Source: Lentilactobacillus kribbianus (GTDB lineage: Bacteria > Bacillota > Bacilli > Lactobacillales > Lactobacillaceae). Taken from it: a DNA stretch of 64,000 bases. Made by a program: the position numbers and the translations under genes. Below the pieces are notes generated by a model that had not been told where the DNA came from, searched no databases, and saw only the letters and a list, made by a program, of their open reading frames with translations. Position 1 is the first letter of the stretch, and each line of letters opens with the position of its first letter. The stretch spans positions 496,001 to 560,000 of the forward strand of contig NZ_JABEQQ010000001.1 of NCBI RefSeq assembly GCF_013184075.1. Reading direction: 5' to 3'. Below are positions 1 to 8,432 of the stretch, piece by piece.

Positions 1-594
1 CTGCCAACTAGTAGAGCCAAATGAATTGGCAGCTTCTATCAGGTCTTCTGGCACTTGACGAATTCCCAAGTTAGTCATTCTTACAGTTGGAGGCATCGCA
101 AAAATAACTGATGCAACTACTCCTGGAGCCATCCCAATTCCAAAGAATGCAACCGCAGGAATCAAATAAACAAAGGCTGGCATTGTCTGCATAAAATCTA
201 AAATCGGATTGACAATCGTTTTAACTTTATTGCTTTTAGCCATCCAAATCCCTAACGGAATTCCAATTACAATCGCAATTAAACTAGAAGTTAGTACTAA
301 CGTAAGGGTTTGAGTCATATCTCGCCAATATCCTTGATTGGCAATATACCAAAATCCCAGCACTTCTAAAATTATTAAACTCCATTTTTGTTTATTGCGG
401 TTAGCATACAAAGTAATAGCCACAATTATTACCACAAATAACCATGCTGGTAATAAATCAAATAACCATTGAAATGAATTAATAATGGCATTTAAGAAAT
501 TAGTGATTCCTTGAAAGAAACCTTCAAATTGAGTTAACCAATTAACAAATTCATTAACCCATTTTGCAAGTGGCAACTTAGGTAAATTAAACAT
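1..594 (-). CDS. opuAB: OpuA-type glycine betaine ABC transporter, permease (partial)
   Basis: This is the membrane permease of an osmolyte (glycine betaine/proline) ABC importer. The visible protein starts MFNLPKLPLAKW and has an N-terminal segment of about 60 residues with a hydrophobic helix. Typical BPD_transp_1 helices follow, ending near IRQVPEDLIEAANSFGS, the coupling-loop region that contacts the ATPase. The start ATG at 592-594 overlaps the end of the ATPase gene by 8 bases, so the two are translationally coupled. The C-terminal part, possibly with a fused substrate-binding domain as in Lactococcus OpuABC, lies outside the window. The substrate is inferred from the family and the CBS-bearing ATPase partner. 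Confidence 0.9.
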   Translation of the reverse strand, partial: MFNLPKLPLAKWVNEFVNWLTQFEGFFQGITNFLNAIINSFQWLFDLLPAWLFVVIIVAITLYANRNKQKWSLIILEVLGFWYIANQGYWRDMTQTLTLVLTSSLIAIVIGIPLGIWMAKSNKVKTIVNPILDFMQTMPAFVYLIPAVAFFGIGMAPGVVASVIFAMPPTVRMTNLGIRQVPEDLIEAANSFGSTSWQ

Positions 595-1786
595 AGTCTA
601 CACCTCCATTACCGTTTAATGCATCTAAAATCGCACCACGAATAATAATACCTCGTAGTCGTTTTTTATCATCCAATACCGCAATTGGAATTGGAGAATG
701 TGATGCTTCGTCCATCATATCTTTTAGTGGTGTATCTAGTGCAACGGTTGGAACATCATGCCTAAGAATCCCCGTCAAAGAACGATTATTATCTTTAATC
801 AATTGAATTACATCAGCTGAATCAATTAAGCCCACCATTTGATGCTTATTATCAATCACGTAAAGACTGGAGATTTCATTTTCTCGCATCCGCCGTAATG
901 CTAGACGCGGACCATCCTTTTCAATATTTACCGTAACTGGTCTAATCATAACCTTGCTGGCAGTCAGCACTTTACTTCGATCAACGTCTTCAATAAAGCG
1001 TTCGACATAGTCATTAGCTGGATGTGTCAAAATATCTTCTGGCGACCCAATTTGCACAATCTCACCATCACGCATAATCATAATATGATCCCCAATTCTC
1101 AATGCCTCATTAAGATCATGAGAAATAAAAATAATGGTTTTTTGCATATTTTCTTGTAAATCTAATAATTCATTTTGCATTTCTTTTCTGTTAAGGGGAT
1201 CTAACGCAGAAAAAGCCTCATCCATCAATAAGATTTCTGGATCATTAGCCAATGCTCTAGCCAGCCCAACTCGCTGCTGCATTCCCCCAGAAAGTTGAGT
1301 GGGATATTGATCGTTGTAGCCGGTTAAGCCCACCATTTCGAGAGCTTTAGCGGCTTTTTGTTGGCGATCAGTTTTATCCATTCCTTGAATTTCCAAGCCA
1401 TATTCAGCATTTTCTAAGACCGTTCGATTTGGTAATAACGCAAAATTTTGAAACACCATACTCATTTTATGACGACGCATATTTCTTAGTTCATCTTTGT
1501 TCATAGTCATTACGTCCTTGCCGTCCAAAATGACTTGACCATTAGTGGGGTCAATTAGTCGATTTATCATTCTAATCGTAGTGGATTTACCACTACCAGA
1601 AAGGCCCATAATCACAAATATTTCTCCGTCTTCCACCGTAAAATTGGCTCGATCAACTCCGATCGTAGCTCCAGTTTCCTTCAAAATATCTGCTTTACTA
1701 GCTCCATCCGTGAGGAGTTTCTTGGCCTTATTGACCCGTTTTCCAAAAATTTTAGTTAAGTTCTTAACCTCTACTTTAGTAGTCAA
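587..1786 (-). CDS. opuAA: Glycine betaine/proline ABC transporter ATPase with CBS domains
   Basis: This 399-residue ATPase powers osmolyte uptake under hyperosmotic stress. Walker A is GLSGSGKST at residues 61-69, the signature LSGGMQQ is near 165-171 and Walker B ILLMDE near 185-190. Residues from about 275 on form a tandem CBS module; in lactococcal OpuA this module responds to ionic strength or c-di-AMP (family knowledge). The start is a TTG codon at 1784-1786, 7 bases after a strong GGAGG; no ATG fits. The permease gene follows with overlap. A hairpin with U-tracts lies between this gene and any upstream promoter (see 1839-1870). Confidence 0.93.
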   Translation of the reverse strand: MTTKVEVKNLTKIFGKRVNKAKKLLTDGASKADILKETGATIGVDRANFTVEDGEIFVIMGLSGSGKSTTIRMINRLIDPTNGQVILDGKDVMTMNKDELRNMRRHKMSMVFQNFALLPNRTVLENAEYGLEIQGMDKTDRQQKAAKALEMVGLTGYNDQYPTQLSGGMQQRVGLARALANDPEILLMDEAFSALDPLNRKEMQNELLDLQENMQKTIIFISHDLNEALRIGDHIMIMRDGEIVQIGSPEDILTHPANDYVERFIEDVDRSKVLTASKVMIRPVTVNIEKDGPRLALRRMRENEISSLYVIDNKHQMVGLIDSADVIQLIKDNNRSLTGILRHDVPTVALDTPLKDMMDEASHSPIPIAVLDDKKRLRGIIIRGAILDALNGNGGVDYV

Positions 1787-1838
1787 GCAACAACCTCCTT
1801 AAGTTATAAATTTGGCCCTTGAGACCAATATACAAAAA

Positions 1839-1870
1839 AGAACTCATCCAATTAGATAAGTTCTCTTTTT
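1839..1870. terminator. Hairpin with T-tracts upstream of opuAA
   Basis: A 10-bp stem (AGAACTcATC pairing with GATaAGTTCT, one mismatch) has an A-tract before and a T-tract after it, so it reads as a terminator on both strands. It lies only about 50 bp upstream of the opuAA start, and no other minus-strand gene precedes it. It may isolate the MerR gene region, or be an attenuator in the opuA leader. The stretch 1871-2077 holds no gene that I can see. Confidence 0.5.
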
Positions 1871-2077
1871 TTAAAACGTATATACTACCCTAACATAAAT
1901 AAAATATGTTGTAAAATCAGTCTTTTTGATTATAAAAGTATACCTTTTCACAATTAAATTCGAATTTTATAAATATCTCACTCTTTAAAAATCAACCGAA
2001 AATTGTTACTATCAACGTTTCTCTTCGATTTACATTTTCAATCAATCCTTTTATAGTTAATTCACAAAAACAAGTTC

Positions 2078-2108
2078 TTGACCTTGACGCCACGGCAACC
2101 CTTATATT
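2078..2108 (+). promoter_or_regulatory. MerR-type promoter with 19-bp spacer
   Basis: The -35 TTGACC (2078-2083) and -10 TATATT (2103-2108) are 19 bp apart, the lengthened spacing typical of promoters controlled by MerR-family proteins. The spacer carries an imperfect inverted repeat, CTTGACG with a GTTGCCG-like arm. It sits just upstream of the MerR gene at 2129, so autoregulation is the simple reading. Confidence 0.6.
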
Positions 2109-2128
2109 CTTAATTAGGAGGTGCAAAC

Positions 2129-2887
2129 ATGCAGTATACCATTAAACAATTATCCGATTTGGTGGGAATCAGTACGCGGACGTTGCGCTATTACGATCAA
2201 ATTAATTTACTTAAACCAGCTACTATTAGCGAGGCCGGTTACCGACTTTATGGCCCAAAGCAGGTGCAGCGGTTACGCCAAATCATGACCTACCGCGCTT
2301 TAGATTTTTCATTGGCGGATATCGCGACAATTTTAACGAAAAAGCCAGACCAGTTGACTGCCGATCTCAATCAACAGTTACTTCACTTACAACACCAAGC
2401 TCAACAACTGCAGTTAACTATCGAAACCGTCCAACAACAAATTTTAATTAATCAAGGAGTAAGTCAAATGACAGACCAAGAACAATTTGAAATTTTTAAG
2501 CAACAACAACTAGCCGAAAACGAAGAGCAATTTGGAGCCGAAGTTCGTGATAAATATGGTGAAGCAACTATTACGGCCACCAATCAAAAATACGCCCAAT
2601 TAAATGAAGAACAGTTTGCGGCCATACAAAAAACGGAAAATCAATTAATTGAATTATTGAAAGCCACTGTGGCCCATCCCACCACCAGTGCTGAAAATCA
2701 AACCACTATTTTTCAGTTGCACAAACAATGGCTAACCTATACGTGGTCCAACTATTCTAGCGCTGCTCATCGGGGATTAGCTGATATGTACTTGGCCGAC
2801 GAACGGTTTACTCGTTATTACGATGATCGTGCCGGTAGTGGTGCCACTCAGTTGTTGTGCAATAATATTTACGCCGCCACTAAATAG
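2129..2887 (+). CDS. MerR-family regulator with TipAS effector domain
   Basis: The 252-residue protein opens with a MerR winged helix-turn-helix (YTIKQLSDLVGISTRTLRYYD, about residues 3-23) plus the wing and dimerisation helix to about 110. The rest is a TipAS-type domain with the usual QFEIFKQQ start and a HRGLADMYLADERFTRYYD-like end. TipA proteins bind thiopeptides and other drugs and activate resistance genes (family knowledge). The ATG follows AGGAGGTG. Its promoter has the 19-bp MerR spacing. No obvious efflux target is adjacent; the next gene is yaaA, starting 54 bp later. Confidence 0.88.
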   Translation: MQYTIKQLSDLVGISTRTLRYYDQINLLKPATISEAGYRLYGPKQVQRLRQIMTYRALDFSLADIATILTKKPDQLTADLNQQLLHLQHQAQQLQLTIETVQQQILINQGVSQMTDQEQFEIFKQQQLAENEEQFGAEVRDKYGEATITATNQKYAQLNEEQFAAIQKTENQLIELLKATVAHPTTSAENQTTIFQLHKQWLTYTWSNYSSAAHRGLADMYLADERFTRYYDDRAGSGATQLLCNNIYAATK

Positions 2888-2941
2888 CCGGGTACTATGT
2901 TAAAATGTTGGTATCAATTTCTAGAAACGAGACTAGTAATC

Positions 2942-3685
2942 ATGAAAATTATCATTGCGCCCGCCAAAAAAATGATCGTTGATACCGATAACTTTGTAGC
3001 CGAAACGACGCCCCTTTATTTAAGTGAAGCTAGCCAATTATTAGCTCGATTACGTCAATTAACTTTTACCGAGCTTAAAGCCCTTTGGCATTGTAGTGAT
3101 CAGTTAGCGACTGCCAATTATCAACGACTCCTAAAAATGAATTTAACCACGGATTTAACGCCCGCCATCATGGCCTTTACTGGCTTACAGTATCAATACA
3201 TGGCTCCCGATTTATTCACAACCGCAGCCTTAGAGTATGTTAAAAGCAATCTACGAATTCTATCTGGATTTTACGGTAGCTTACGGCCATTTGACGGAAT
3301 CACGGCATATCGGCTAGAAATGCAGGCACCATTACAGCTAGGCCAGACTACGAACTTATACCAGTTTTGGGGTAACAAGATTTATACCGCTTTAGCAATT
3401 AATAATGAACCCGTGATTGACCTCGCTTCTAACGAATACGCCAAAACTATTCGACCATATCTACAACCAAATGAAGTCTTTATTGATATCATTTTTGGAC
3501 AGTTAATCGAGGGAAAAGTCAAAACTAAGGCAACTTTAGCTAAAATGGCGCGGGGGGAAATGGTGCGGTATTTGGCAGAAAATAACGTCCAAACGCTTAC
3601 CGAATTAAAACAATTTGATCACTTGAATTACCAGTTCCAAGCGCCTTTGTCGACGCCCACTAAATTAGTGTTTATTCAAAAATAG
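2942..3685 (+). CDS. yaaA: YaaA-family peroxide stress protein
   Basis: The product is about 247 residues and belongs to the YaaA/DUF328 family, which in E. coli limits free iron and DNA damage during H2O2 stress. The family opening MKIIIAPAKKM is present, and the C-terminal half has the conserved VFIDIIFGQLIEGKVKTKAT region followed by KMARGEMVRYLAEN. I start at the ATG of MKIII (2942); the longer reading frame from 2897 adds 15 non-conserved residues. The gene is probably transcribed with the MerR gene and ends in a strong terminator. Confidence 0.9.
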   Translation: MKIIIAPAKKMIVDTDNFVAETTPLYLSEASQLLARLRQLTFTELKALWHCSDQLATANYQRLLKMNLTTDLTPAIMAFTGLQYQYMAPDLFTTAALEYVKSNLRILSGFYGSLRPFDGITAYRLEMQAPLQLGQTTNLYQFWGNKIYTALAINNEPVIDLASNEYAKTIRPYLQPNEVFIDIIFGQLIEGKVKTKATLAKMARGEMVRYLAENNVQTLTELKQFDHLNYQFQAPLSTPTKLVFIQK

Positions 3686-3713
3686 GACAACGCTTTTATA
3701 GCGTTGTCCTATT
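3681..3713. terminator. Bidirectional Rho-independent terminator
   Basis: A perfect 13-bp stem (AATAGGACAACGC and its complement) around a 7-base loop lies between the convergent yaaA and ArsR-family genes, so it can serve both. Confidence 0.9.
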
Positions 3714-3718
3714 TAATA

Positions 3719-4042
3719 TTATGCATTCACATGAGGTTCACCTTTAATTTCATGTTTAACATGATTCATCATATCGTCAACCAGCTCCACAATATGGGGA
3801 TCATCCAACCGATATAAGATGCGGGTGCCTACTCGTTTTTTAGCAACTAACTGGTAGCGAAATAACACCCCCAGATGTTTAGACACCACTGATTGGGGGA
3901 GGCTCATTGCCGCGATAATTGTCGAAACGGTCACGTAGTCCGTTTGTTCCCGTAAAAAATATAAAATATCAATTCGAATACTATTGCCTAACACCCGATA
4001 TATCTGGGCCGCTTCAGCAATCAAGGCCGCTTTATTAGTCAT
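3719..4042 (-). CDS. ArsR/SmtB-family metal sensor, CzrA-like
   Basis: This 107-residue winged-helix repressor has the ArsR recognition helix (LPQSVVSKHLGVL, about residues 48-60). It has no cysteine, so the CadC/ArsR alpha3 thiol site is absent. The last helix instead carries D81-x-H83-(10 residues)-H94-x2-H97, exactly the alpha5 spacing known from zinc/cobalt sensors such as CzrA. I therefore infer a Zn(II)/Co(II)-responsive repressor. It follows the CadD-like gene by 18 bases and shares its promoter, which contains a perfect inverted repeat. Confidence 0.88.
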   Translation of the reverse strand: MTNKAALIAEAAQIYRVLGNSIRIDILYFLREQTDYVTVSTIIAAMSLPQSVVSKHLGVLFRYQLVAKKRVGTRILYRLDDPHIVELVDDMMNHVKHEIKGEPHVNA

Positions 4043-4060
4043 AATGATTACCTCACCTTA

Positions 4061-4624
4061 TTATATCCATGCAAGGATGTGGTTAAGAAAGCCACTGTCC
4101 CAAAAAACATATAAGCCAATCGCCACATAAACTATTTTAGTCCCCATTTCACCATAGCGATTCATTATTGTTTGAACTACTGGAATATTGCCAATTAGCT
4201 TAATTATAACCACAATAACGATGGAGAGCCCGATTAAAAATAATAAGACTAACAAAAATTGGCTAAGGGTTAGCCCGGTCAAAATCGGTAAAAAGATGGA
4301 GAGATTACAACCCGCACAAACGGATAAATAAGTAATAAAAGTGGCCATAATTGGTGCATGATGTTGGTTGTTGCTAATATCATCCGGATCGTCTTTAAAT
4401 GCCATGTAAATGGGTAAAATACCGAGGATACCCAGTAACCATTCTGGTAAAAATAACGCTAAAAGTTGGCCCGCAAAAAAGCTAAGACCAACTAATAGTG
4501 TAATACCCATAATGTAGCCCACCATTACTTTTTTAAGTTCGTACTTTTTCAGTAAAAATAATAAAATAAAGAAAAAATCCAAGTTAACTCCGATAAAAGT
4601 AATTAATATTAAACTCCAATTCAT
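4061..4624 (-). CDS. cadD: CadD-family cadmium/metal resistance transporter
   Basis: The 187-residue membrane protein has five or six hydrophobic helices and matches the CadD/LysE-like superfamily: ITFIGVNLDFFFILLFLL at the N-terminus, a short acidic loop (KDDPDDIS), then SVCAGCNLSIFLPIL and a final helix around GTKIVYVAIGLYVFWDSGF. CadD exports or sequesters cadmium (family knowledge). The longer frame from 4654 would start inside the operator, so I take the ATG at 4622-4624 with AGAGGATGA before it. The CzrA-like sensor follows, which suggests zinc or cadmium induction. Confidence 0.85.
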   Translation of the reverse strand: MNWSLILITFIGVNLDFFFILLFLLKKYELKKVMVGYIMGITLLVGLSFFAGQLLALFLPEWLLGILGILPIYMAFKDDPDDISNNQHHAPIMATFITYLSVCAGCNLSIFLPILTGLTLSQFLLVLLFLIGLSIVIVVIIKLIGNIPVVQTIMNRYGEMGTKIVYVAIGLYVFWDSGFLNHILAWI

Positions 4625-4635
4625 CCCATCATCCT

Positions 4636-4694
4636 CTCTATATATTCTGTTCACGGAATATATAGAGCATACTTCGTCTCGCTAAAAAGGGCAA
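4636..4694 (-). promoter_or_regulatory. cadD-sensor promoter and palindromic operator
   Basis: On the minus strand, -35 TTGCCC (4689-4694) and -10 TATGCT (4666-4671) are 17 bp apart. Immediately downstream is a perfect inverted repeat with 12-bp arms, CTCTATATATTC (4636-4647) and its complement (4656-4667), over an 8-bp centre. It spans the expected transcription start and ends at the ribosome site of cadD. It is the best candidate operator for the CzrA-like protein. Confidence 0.75.
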
Positions 4695-4699
4695 CCCTC

Positions 4700-5107
4700 T
4701 TATTGAAGGGCTAAAGCCAAAATTCGTTGTTCAATCTCATCACGGACCTGGCGAAAGACAACTAATTTTTCAGCGACCGTGCCGGCTGCTAAGGCCGGAT
4801 CAGGTAAGGGCCAATGGATTTTTCGAACGGCGGGCGGTGTGACTGGGCACCGATCCCGTGCATCCCCACACAAAGTAACCACTATATCACAGCTATTTAA
4901 ATACTGCTGATCAATCAACTGTGATTGTTGCTGGGAAATATCAAGGCCTACCTCTTGCATCACCTGCACCGCTAGTGGATTGAGTCCGTGCGTTTCAATA
5001 CCCGCGCTGGCTACCTGCCACTGCGATCCTAAAATTTGCTTAGCAAAGCCCTCTGCCATTTGACTGCGACAAGAATTACCGGTGCAAAGAAAATAAATTT
5101 GCTTCAT
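4700..5107 (-). CDS. arsC: Thioredoxin-coupled arsenate reductase (LMW phosphatase fold)
   Basis: The 135-residue enzyme would reduce arsenate to arsenite. It has the P-loop C8-TGNSC-R14-S and the two extra redox cysteines C80 and C87 in [11 protein letters not shown]. With Cys8 they form the three-cysteine relay of the S. aureus/B. subtilis ArsC class. The WPLPDPA motif supplies the general acid. The start at 5107 follows AAGGAGAG; the longer frame has no ribosome site. It lies upstream of cadD on the same strand, but cadD has its own promoter. No arsenite exporter is visible. Confidence 0.93.
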   Translation of the reverse strand: MKQIYFLCTGNSCRSQMAEGFAKQILGSQWQVASAGIETHGLNPLAVQVMQEVGLDISQQQSQLIDQQYLNSCDIVVTLCGDARDRCPVTPPAVRKIHWPLPDPALAAGTVAEKLVVFRQVRDEIEQRILALALQ

Positions 5108-5287
5108 GTTTGCTCTCCTTGTGAGTGGTATAAGTGCTACTAGTATGATAGTTCTTAGTAAAATAGGCAATTAATTTTACATTATCCCTAATTTATGTTT
5201 ATTTTAGCTTTTCTTTAAGACCCGTTAAAGTTCCTTCCCGTAGGCTTAACTCATCTTCTAAAAAATTTGAGTAAAGGTTGTGTACAT

Positions 5288-6655
5288 ATGAATTTTATTA
5301 AACGGGCGTGGTTAAATACCAGTGCCAAATGGGGGCGGACGGCCTTACTAACTTTGGTCACCTCGGCCATCTTAATATTTGTGCTGGCTGGTTTATTAAT
5401 TAGTAACGCTGCTAATAAAGCAACGGAACAGGCTAAGCGAAGTGTCGGTTCCACCCTCACGTTGTCAGCGAACCGGGAAAAAGCTTTTAAAAAAATGCAA
5501 GCATCAGCAACTAGCTCAAGTAGTAGTAGCCGGCCTAAGCTAACGATGACGCCAGTGAAACTAAGTGATGCTAAAAAAATTGCCCAAAATAAGAATATTT
5601 CGGATTATAACGTTACCGTGAATAGTTCGGTGAACGCCAAATCCTTTGATGCGGTTTCCACTACGTCGGCCAGTCCGATGGGTAACAAGATGGGTGGTTC
5701 CGGCAGTTCTACCAATGGTGATATCACAGTTACCGGGGTTTCCAGCACTAATTTAGTAAGTAGTTTTCAATCTAAAAGTAGTAAAATCACCTCTGGTCGC
5801 GGCCTAACGACGGCTGATGCAGGCACCAATAATACCGTTATTGAAAGTGAATTAGCCTCCCAAGATAACCTTAAAGTTGGCGATACCATCACGGTTAAGA
5901 ATCCAAGTAATAGTAAGAAGACTTACAAGCTTAAAATCGTGGGGATTTACAAGGCATCTAGTATTTCATCAACGACCATGATGGGCAATGATCCTTCCAA
6001 CACGATTTATACTTCCTATACTTTTGCTAATACCGTTAAAGGCAGTAAATATGCCAACACTGCTGATGATGCCAGCTATCAAACCGTTAAAAAATCTATG
6101 AGTACCGTTAGTGGCTTTGCTAATAAGATCGTGTGGTTAGTAGCCTTAGCGGGTACGATTATCCTCGCTTTAATCGTTATCTTGATGGTTAGAGAGCGAC
6201 GGTATGAAATTGGCGTGCTCTTATCTCTAGGCGAATCACGCCTCAAAATCATTGGACAATTTTTTGCAGAATTAGTAATCGTACTAGTAGTCTCGCTAGT
6301 CATTGCGGGAGCTGGCGGCCAGTTAGTAGGGAATAAATTAGGCCAGCAACTAGTATCGTCAGCCCAAACTACCCAAACCAGCAGTTCGCAAACTACTGGA
6401 AACCAACCTGGTAGTCGTGGCGAGGCTCCCGGAGGCAACCGTGGCGGTGCAGCTGGCGGTCACGGCCCAATGGGTAGTTCGCCTACTGCAACCCAAAAGC
6501 AGAAAGCAACGAAAACCAAATTAGAAACTAAGGTCAACGCGACTGAATTAATGGAACTAGGCGGCTTTGGTCTCTCCATTATGTTTATCGCCGTCTTAAT
6601 CGGCTCATTTGGAATTTTGCGACTCGAACCGAAAAAAGTCTTAATTGACGATTAG
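5288..6655 (+). CDS. ABC transporter permease, FtsX/MacB type
   Basis: The 455-residue permease has one N-terminal helix (about residues 18-40), a large extracytoplasmic domain of about 230 residues, and three more helices (around IVWLVALAGTIILALIVILMV, the following FFAELVIVLVVSLVIAGAG, and the C-terminal GFGLSIMFIAVLIGSFGIL). A Ser/Gln/Gly-rich loop of about 60 residues sits between helices 3 and 4. The layout is MacB/FtsX. The partner ATPase follows 11 bases after the stop. The substrate is unknown: antimicrobial peptide export or sensing are the usual roles. ATG 5288 is chosen over an upstream TTG. Confidence 0.85.
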   Translation: MNFIKRAWLNTSAKWGRTALLTLVTSAILIFVLAGLLISNAANKATEQAKRSVGSTLTLSANREKAFKKMQASATSSSSSSRPKLTMTPVKLSDAKKIAQNKNISDYNVTVNSSVNAKSFDAVSTTSASPMGNKMGGSGSSTNGDITVTGVSSTNLVSSFQSKSSKITSGRGLTTADAGTNNTVIESELASQDNLKVGDTITVKNPSNSKKTYKLKIVGIYKASSISSTTMMGNDPSNTIYTSYTFANTVKGSKYANTADDASYQTVKKSMSTVSGFANKIVWLVALAGTIILALIVILMVRERRYEIGVLLSLGESRLKIIGQFFAELVIVLVVSLVIAGAGGQLVGNKLGQQLVSSAQTTQTSSSQTTGNQPGSRGEAPGGNRGGAAGGHGPMGSSPTATQKQKATKTKLETKVNATELMELGGFGLSIMFIAVLIGSFGILRLEPKKVLIDD

Positions 6656-6666
6656 GAGGAATCAAG

Positions 6667-7332
6667 ATGACAGTAATGCTAACCACTAAAGACTTAACCT
6701 ATTGGTACGAAAATAGTGATAATCCCTTATTTCAAAACGTCAACCTGCAATTCGAACCCGGCAAACTATATGCCATCGTGGGCAAAAGCGGTTCTGGTAA
6801 AACAACCTTCCTCTCTCTTTTGGCTGGGTTAGATCAACCTAAGGCGGGAGATATTTTATACGAAGGCACGCCGCTTAAACGGATTGGCCTCACCAACTAC
6901 CGCCGTCACGACGTTTCAGTCGTCTTTCAGGCTTACAATCTTTTCACGTATATGTCGCCACTAAACAATTTAATGACCGCAATGGCGATTACTAATTCCA
7001 CTCATCAAGGTAACAAACAATATGCTACCGAGATCTTAGCTAGCGTGGGAATCGCTCAAGCAGATATTACTAGAAACGTCACACATCTTTCCGGTGGTCA
7101 GCAGCAACGAGTGGCCATTGCGCGGACGATGGCCTGCGATGCTCCGCTGGTAGTTGCTGATGAACCAACGGGTAATTTAGACGAGCAAAATACCCAATCC
7201 ATTATCAAGCAGTTTCAACAATTAGCCCATCAACAGGGTAAATGTGTCATCTTAGTTACCCATGAGCCAGATGTTGCCAAACAATGCGATCAACAAATCC
7301 AGCTCGTTAATCACAAATTCAGCGTAGTGTAA
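6667..7332 (+). CDS. ABC transporter ATPase, MacB/LolD type
   Basis: The 221-residue ATPase has Walker A GKSGSGKTT near residues 38-46, signature LSGGQQQR near 141-148 and Walker B VVADEPTG shortly after, with an H-loop VTHEP. This size and the ADEPTGNLD form are typical of the ATPase that pairs with FtsX/MacB permeases. It starts 11 bases after the permease stop, behind TAGGAGGAATCAAG. A strong terminator follows, so the pair forms a two-gene operon with no adjacent two-component system. Confidence 0.92.
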   Translation: MTVMLTTKDLTYWYENSDNPLFQNVNLQFEPGKLYAIVGKSGSGKTTFLSLLAGLDQPKAGDILYEGTPLKRIGLTNYRRHDVSVVFQAYNLFTYMSPLNNLMTAMAITNSTHQGNKQYATEILASVGIAQADITRNVTHLSGGQQQRVAIARTMACDAPLVVADEPTGNLDEQNTQSIIKQFQQLAHQQGKCVILVTHEPDVAKQCDQQIQLVNHKFSVV

Positions 7333-7344
7333 GATATATAAAAA

Positions 7345-7371
7345 AAAGGAAACCTAAATAGGTTTCCTTTT
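7345..7371. terminator. Bidirectional terminator
   Basis: The stem AAAGGAAACCTA with its perfect complement and flanking A/T runs separates the ABC operon from the convergent hydrolase gene. Confidence 0.88.
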
Positions 7372-7375
7372 TTAT

Positions 7376-8215
7376 TTAAATACCATTATCAATCGCCTTA
7401 GGCTGTAGTTCATCGTTAGCAACGAAGCGATCCAAAAACAACATTGATTGCACAAATACTTCATCCAAATATCCTTTGGCATGCTTAGTGCCAGCCACAA
7501 AATGGCTTTCTGACGGAATCTGAAATTGATTTAACGTCTCCACCATTGTAGTCACTCCGGTCGTTGGCACAAATTCATTCAAAGAGTTGGCCATAAAAAT
7601 CGGACCCGTTTTTTCATTAACGCGGTGGTACGGTGTTGCTTTAAACCAGAGTTCTTCACTTTCACTATTATCAAAGTAATTCATGATAAACCACTTGTAA
7701 AAGGCATCATTAGAGCCATCTTGATTAATCGTAGCACTCGCCCCATTAAAATTTTGCTTAGTATCTGGTTGCGCGACCACTTCCTTATGCGTGGCCAACC
7801 AGTCATCAATATCTAAAATCCCGGATAAAGAAACTGCCGGAATCCCATATTTAATCGCTAGTTCCACGGCCATGTTTCCCCCAACAGAAGAACCGACGAC
7901 TCCAATTTTATTCTTATCAAATCCAAACCGATTAGCGTGAAATTGTAACCATTCATAAACATTTTCCATGTCCACTAACGGATCAGGATAATGGCCTTGT
8001 GGCACAATGCGATAATTAGGCACTATCACAAAGTAGCCTTCCCCCGCTAATCGAGTTGCCCAATCGGCGTCTTTTAATTTGTCACCACGAAACCAGCCAC
8101 CACCATGAATATCAATAATGGCCCCTTTATTCGTAATACTATCGTCCCAATAATAATCTAATTTCAAGTTATTTTGTGGATCGTAATCCACATCCAATTT
8201 CTGCTTAATTGTCAT
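7376..8215 (-). CDS. Alpha/beta hydrolase (HSL/BD-FAE-like esterase)
   Basis: The 279-residue cytoplasmic protein has the oxyanion motif HGGG (residues 37-40), the nucleophile elbow G-S-S110-V-G, and a C-terminal histidine in GTKHAKGY (about 245). These are features of the hormone-sensitive-lipase/carboxylesterase branch. It probably hydrolyses short-chain or feruloyl-type esters; the substrate is not determinable here. The ATG follows GGGGGGATTTTA. It is monocistronic between terminators. Confidence 0.85.
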   Translation of the reverse strand: MTIKQKLDVDYDPQNNLKLDYYWDDSITNKGAIIDIHGGGWFRGDKLKDADWATRLAGEGYFVIVPNYRIVPQGHYPDPLVDMENVYEWLQFHANRFGFDKNKIGVVGSSVGGNMAVELAIKYGIPAVSLSGILDIDDWLATHKEVVAQPDTKQNFNGASATINQDGSNDAFYKWFIMNYFDNSESEELWFKATPYHRVNEKTGPIFMANSLNEFVPTTGVTTMVETLNQFQIPSESHFVAGTKHAKGYLDEVFVQSMLFLDRFVANDELQPKAIDNGI

Positions 8216-8354
8216 TAAAATCCCCCCTGAATTAAAATTTCATCAACGTTAGGTTTACTTTATGCCAATCTCTAATCTTTTACCAGTAAGTCGCTTATTA
8301 ATAATAATTAAAATCGTCCTAATTATAATCATTAAGACCTAATAGGCATTATTT

Positions 8355-8384
8355 TTGATTTATTTATACCTGATTTAGTATGCT
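8355..8384 (+). promoter_or_regulatory. Probable promoter of the Asp23 operon
   Basis: TTGATT (8355-8360) and TATGCT (8379-8384) are 18 bp apart, about 48 bp before the first gene of the envelope-stress operon. No other element stands out in 8216-8432. Confidence 0.5.
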
Positions 8385-8432
8385 AAAGGTAATTCAAGAT
8401 AACTAGCAATTCAAAGAAAAGGAGTGATTGAT

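Noticed and set aside
6079-6438. Minus-strand 119-codon frame inside the ABC permease gene
   Set aside because: Shadow of a real gene; proline/serine-rich with no start signal. The same applies to other antisense frames such as those at 46364-46714, 56729-57112 and 61649-61984.
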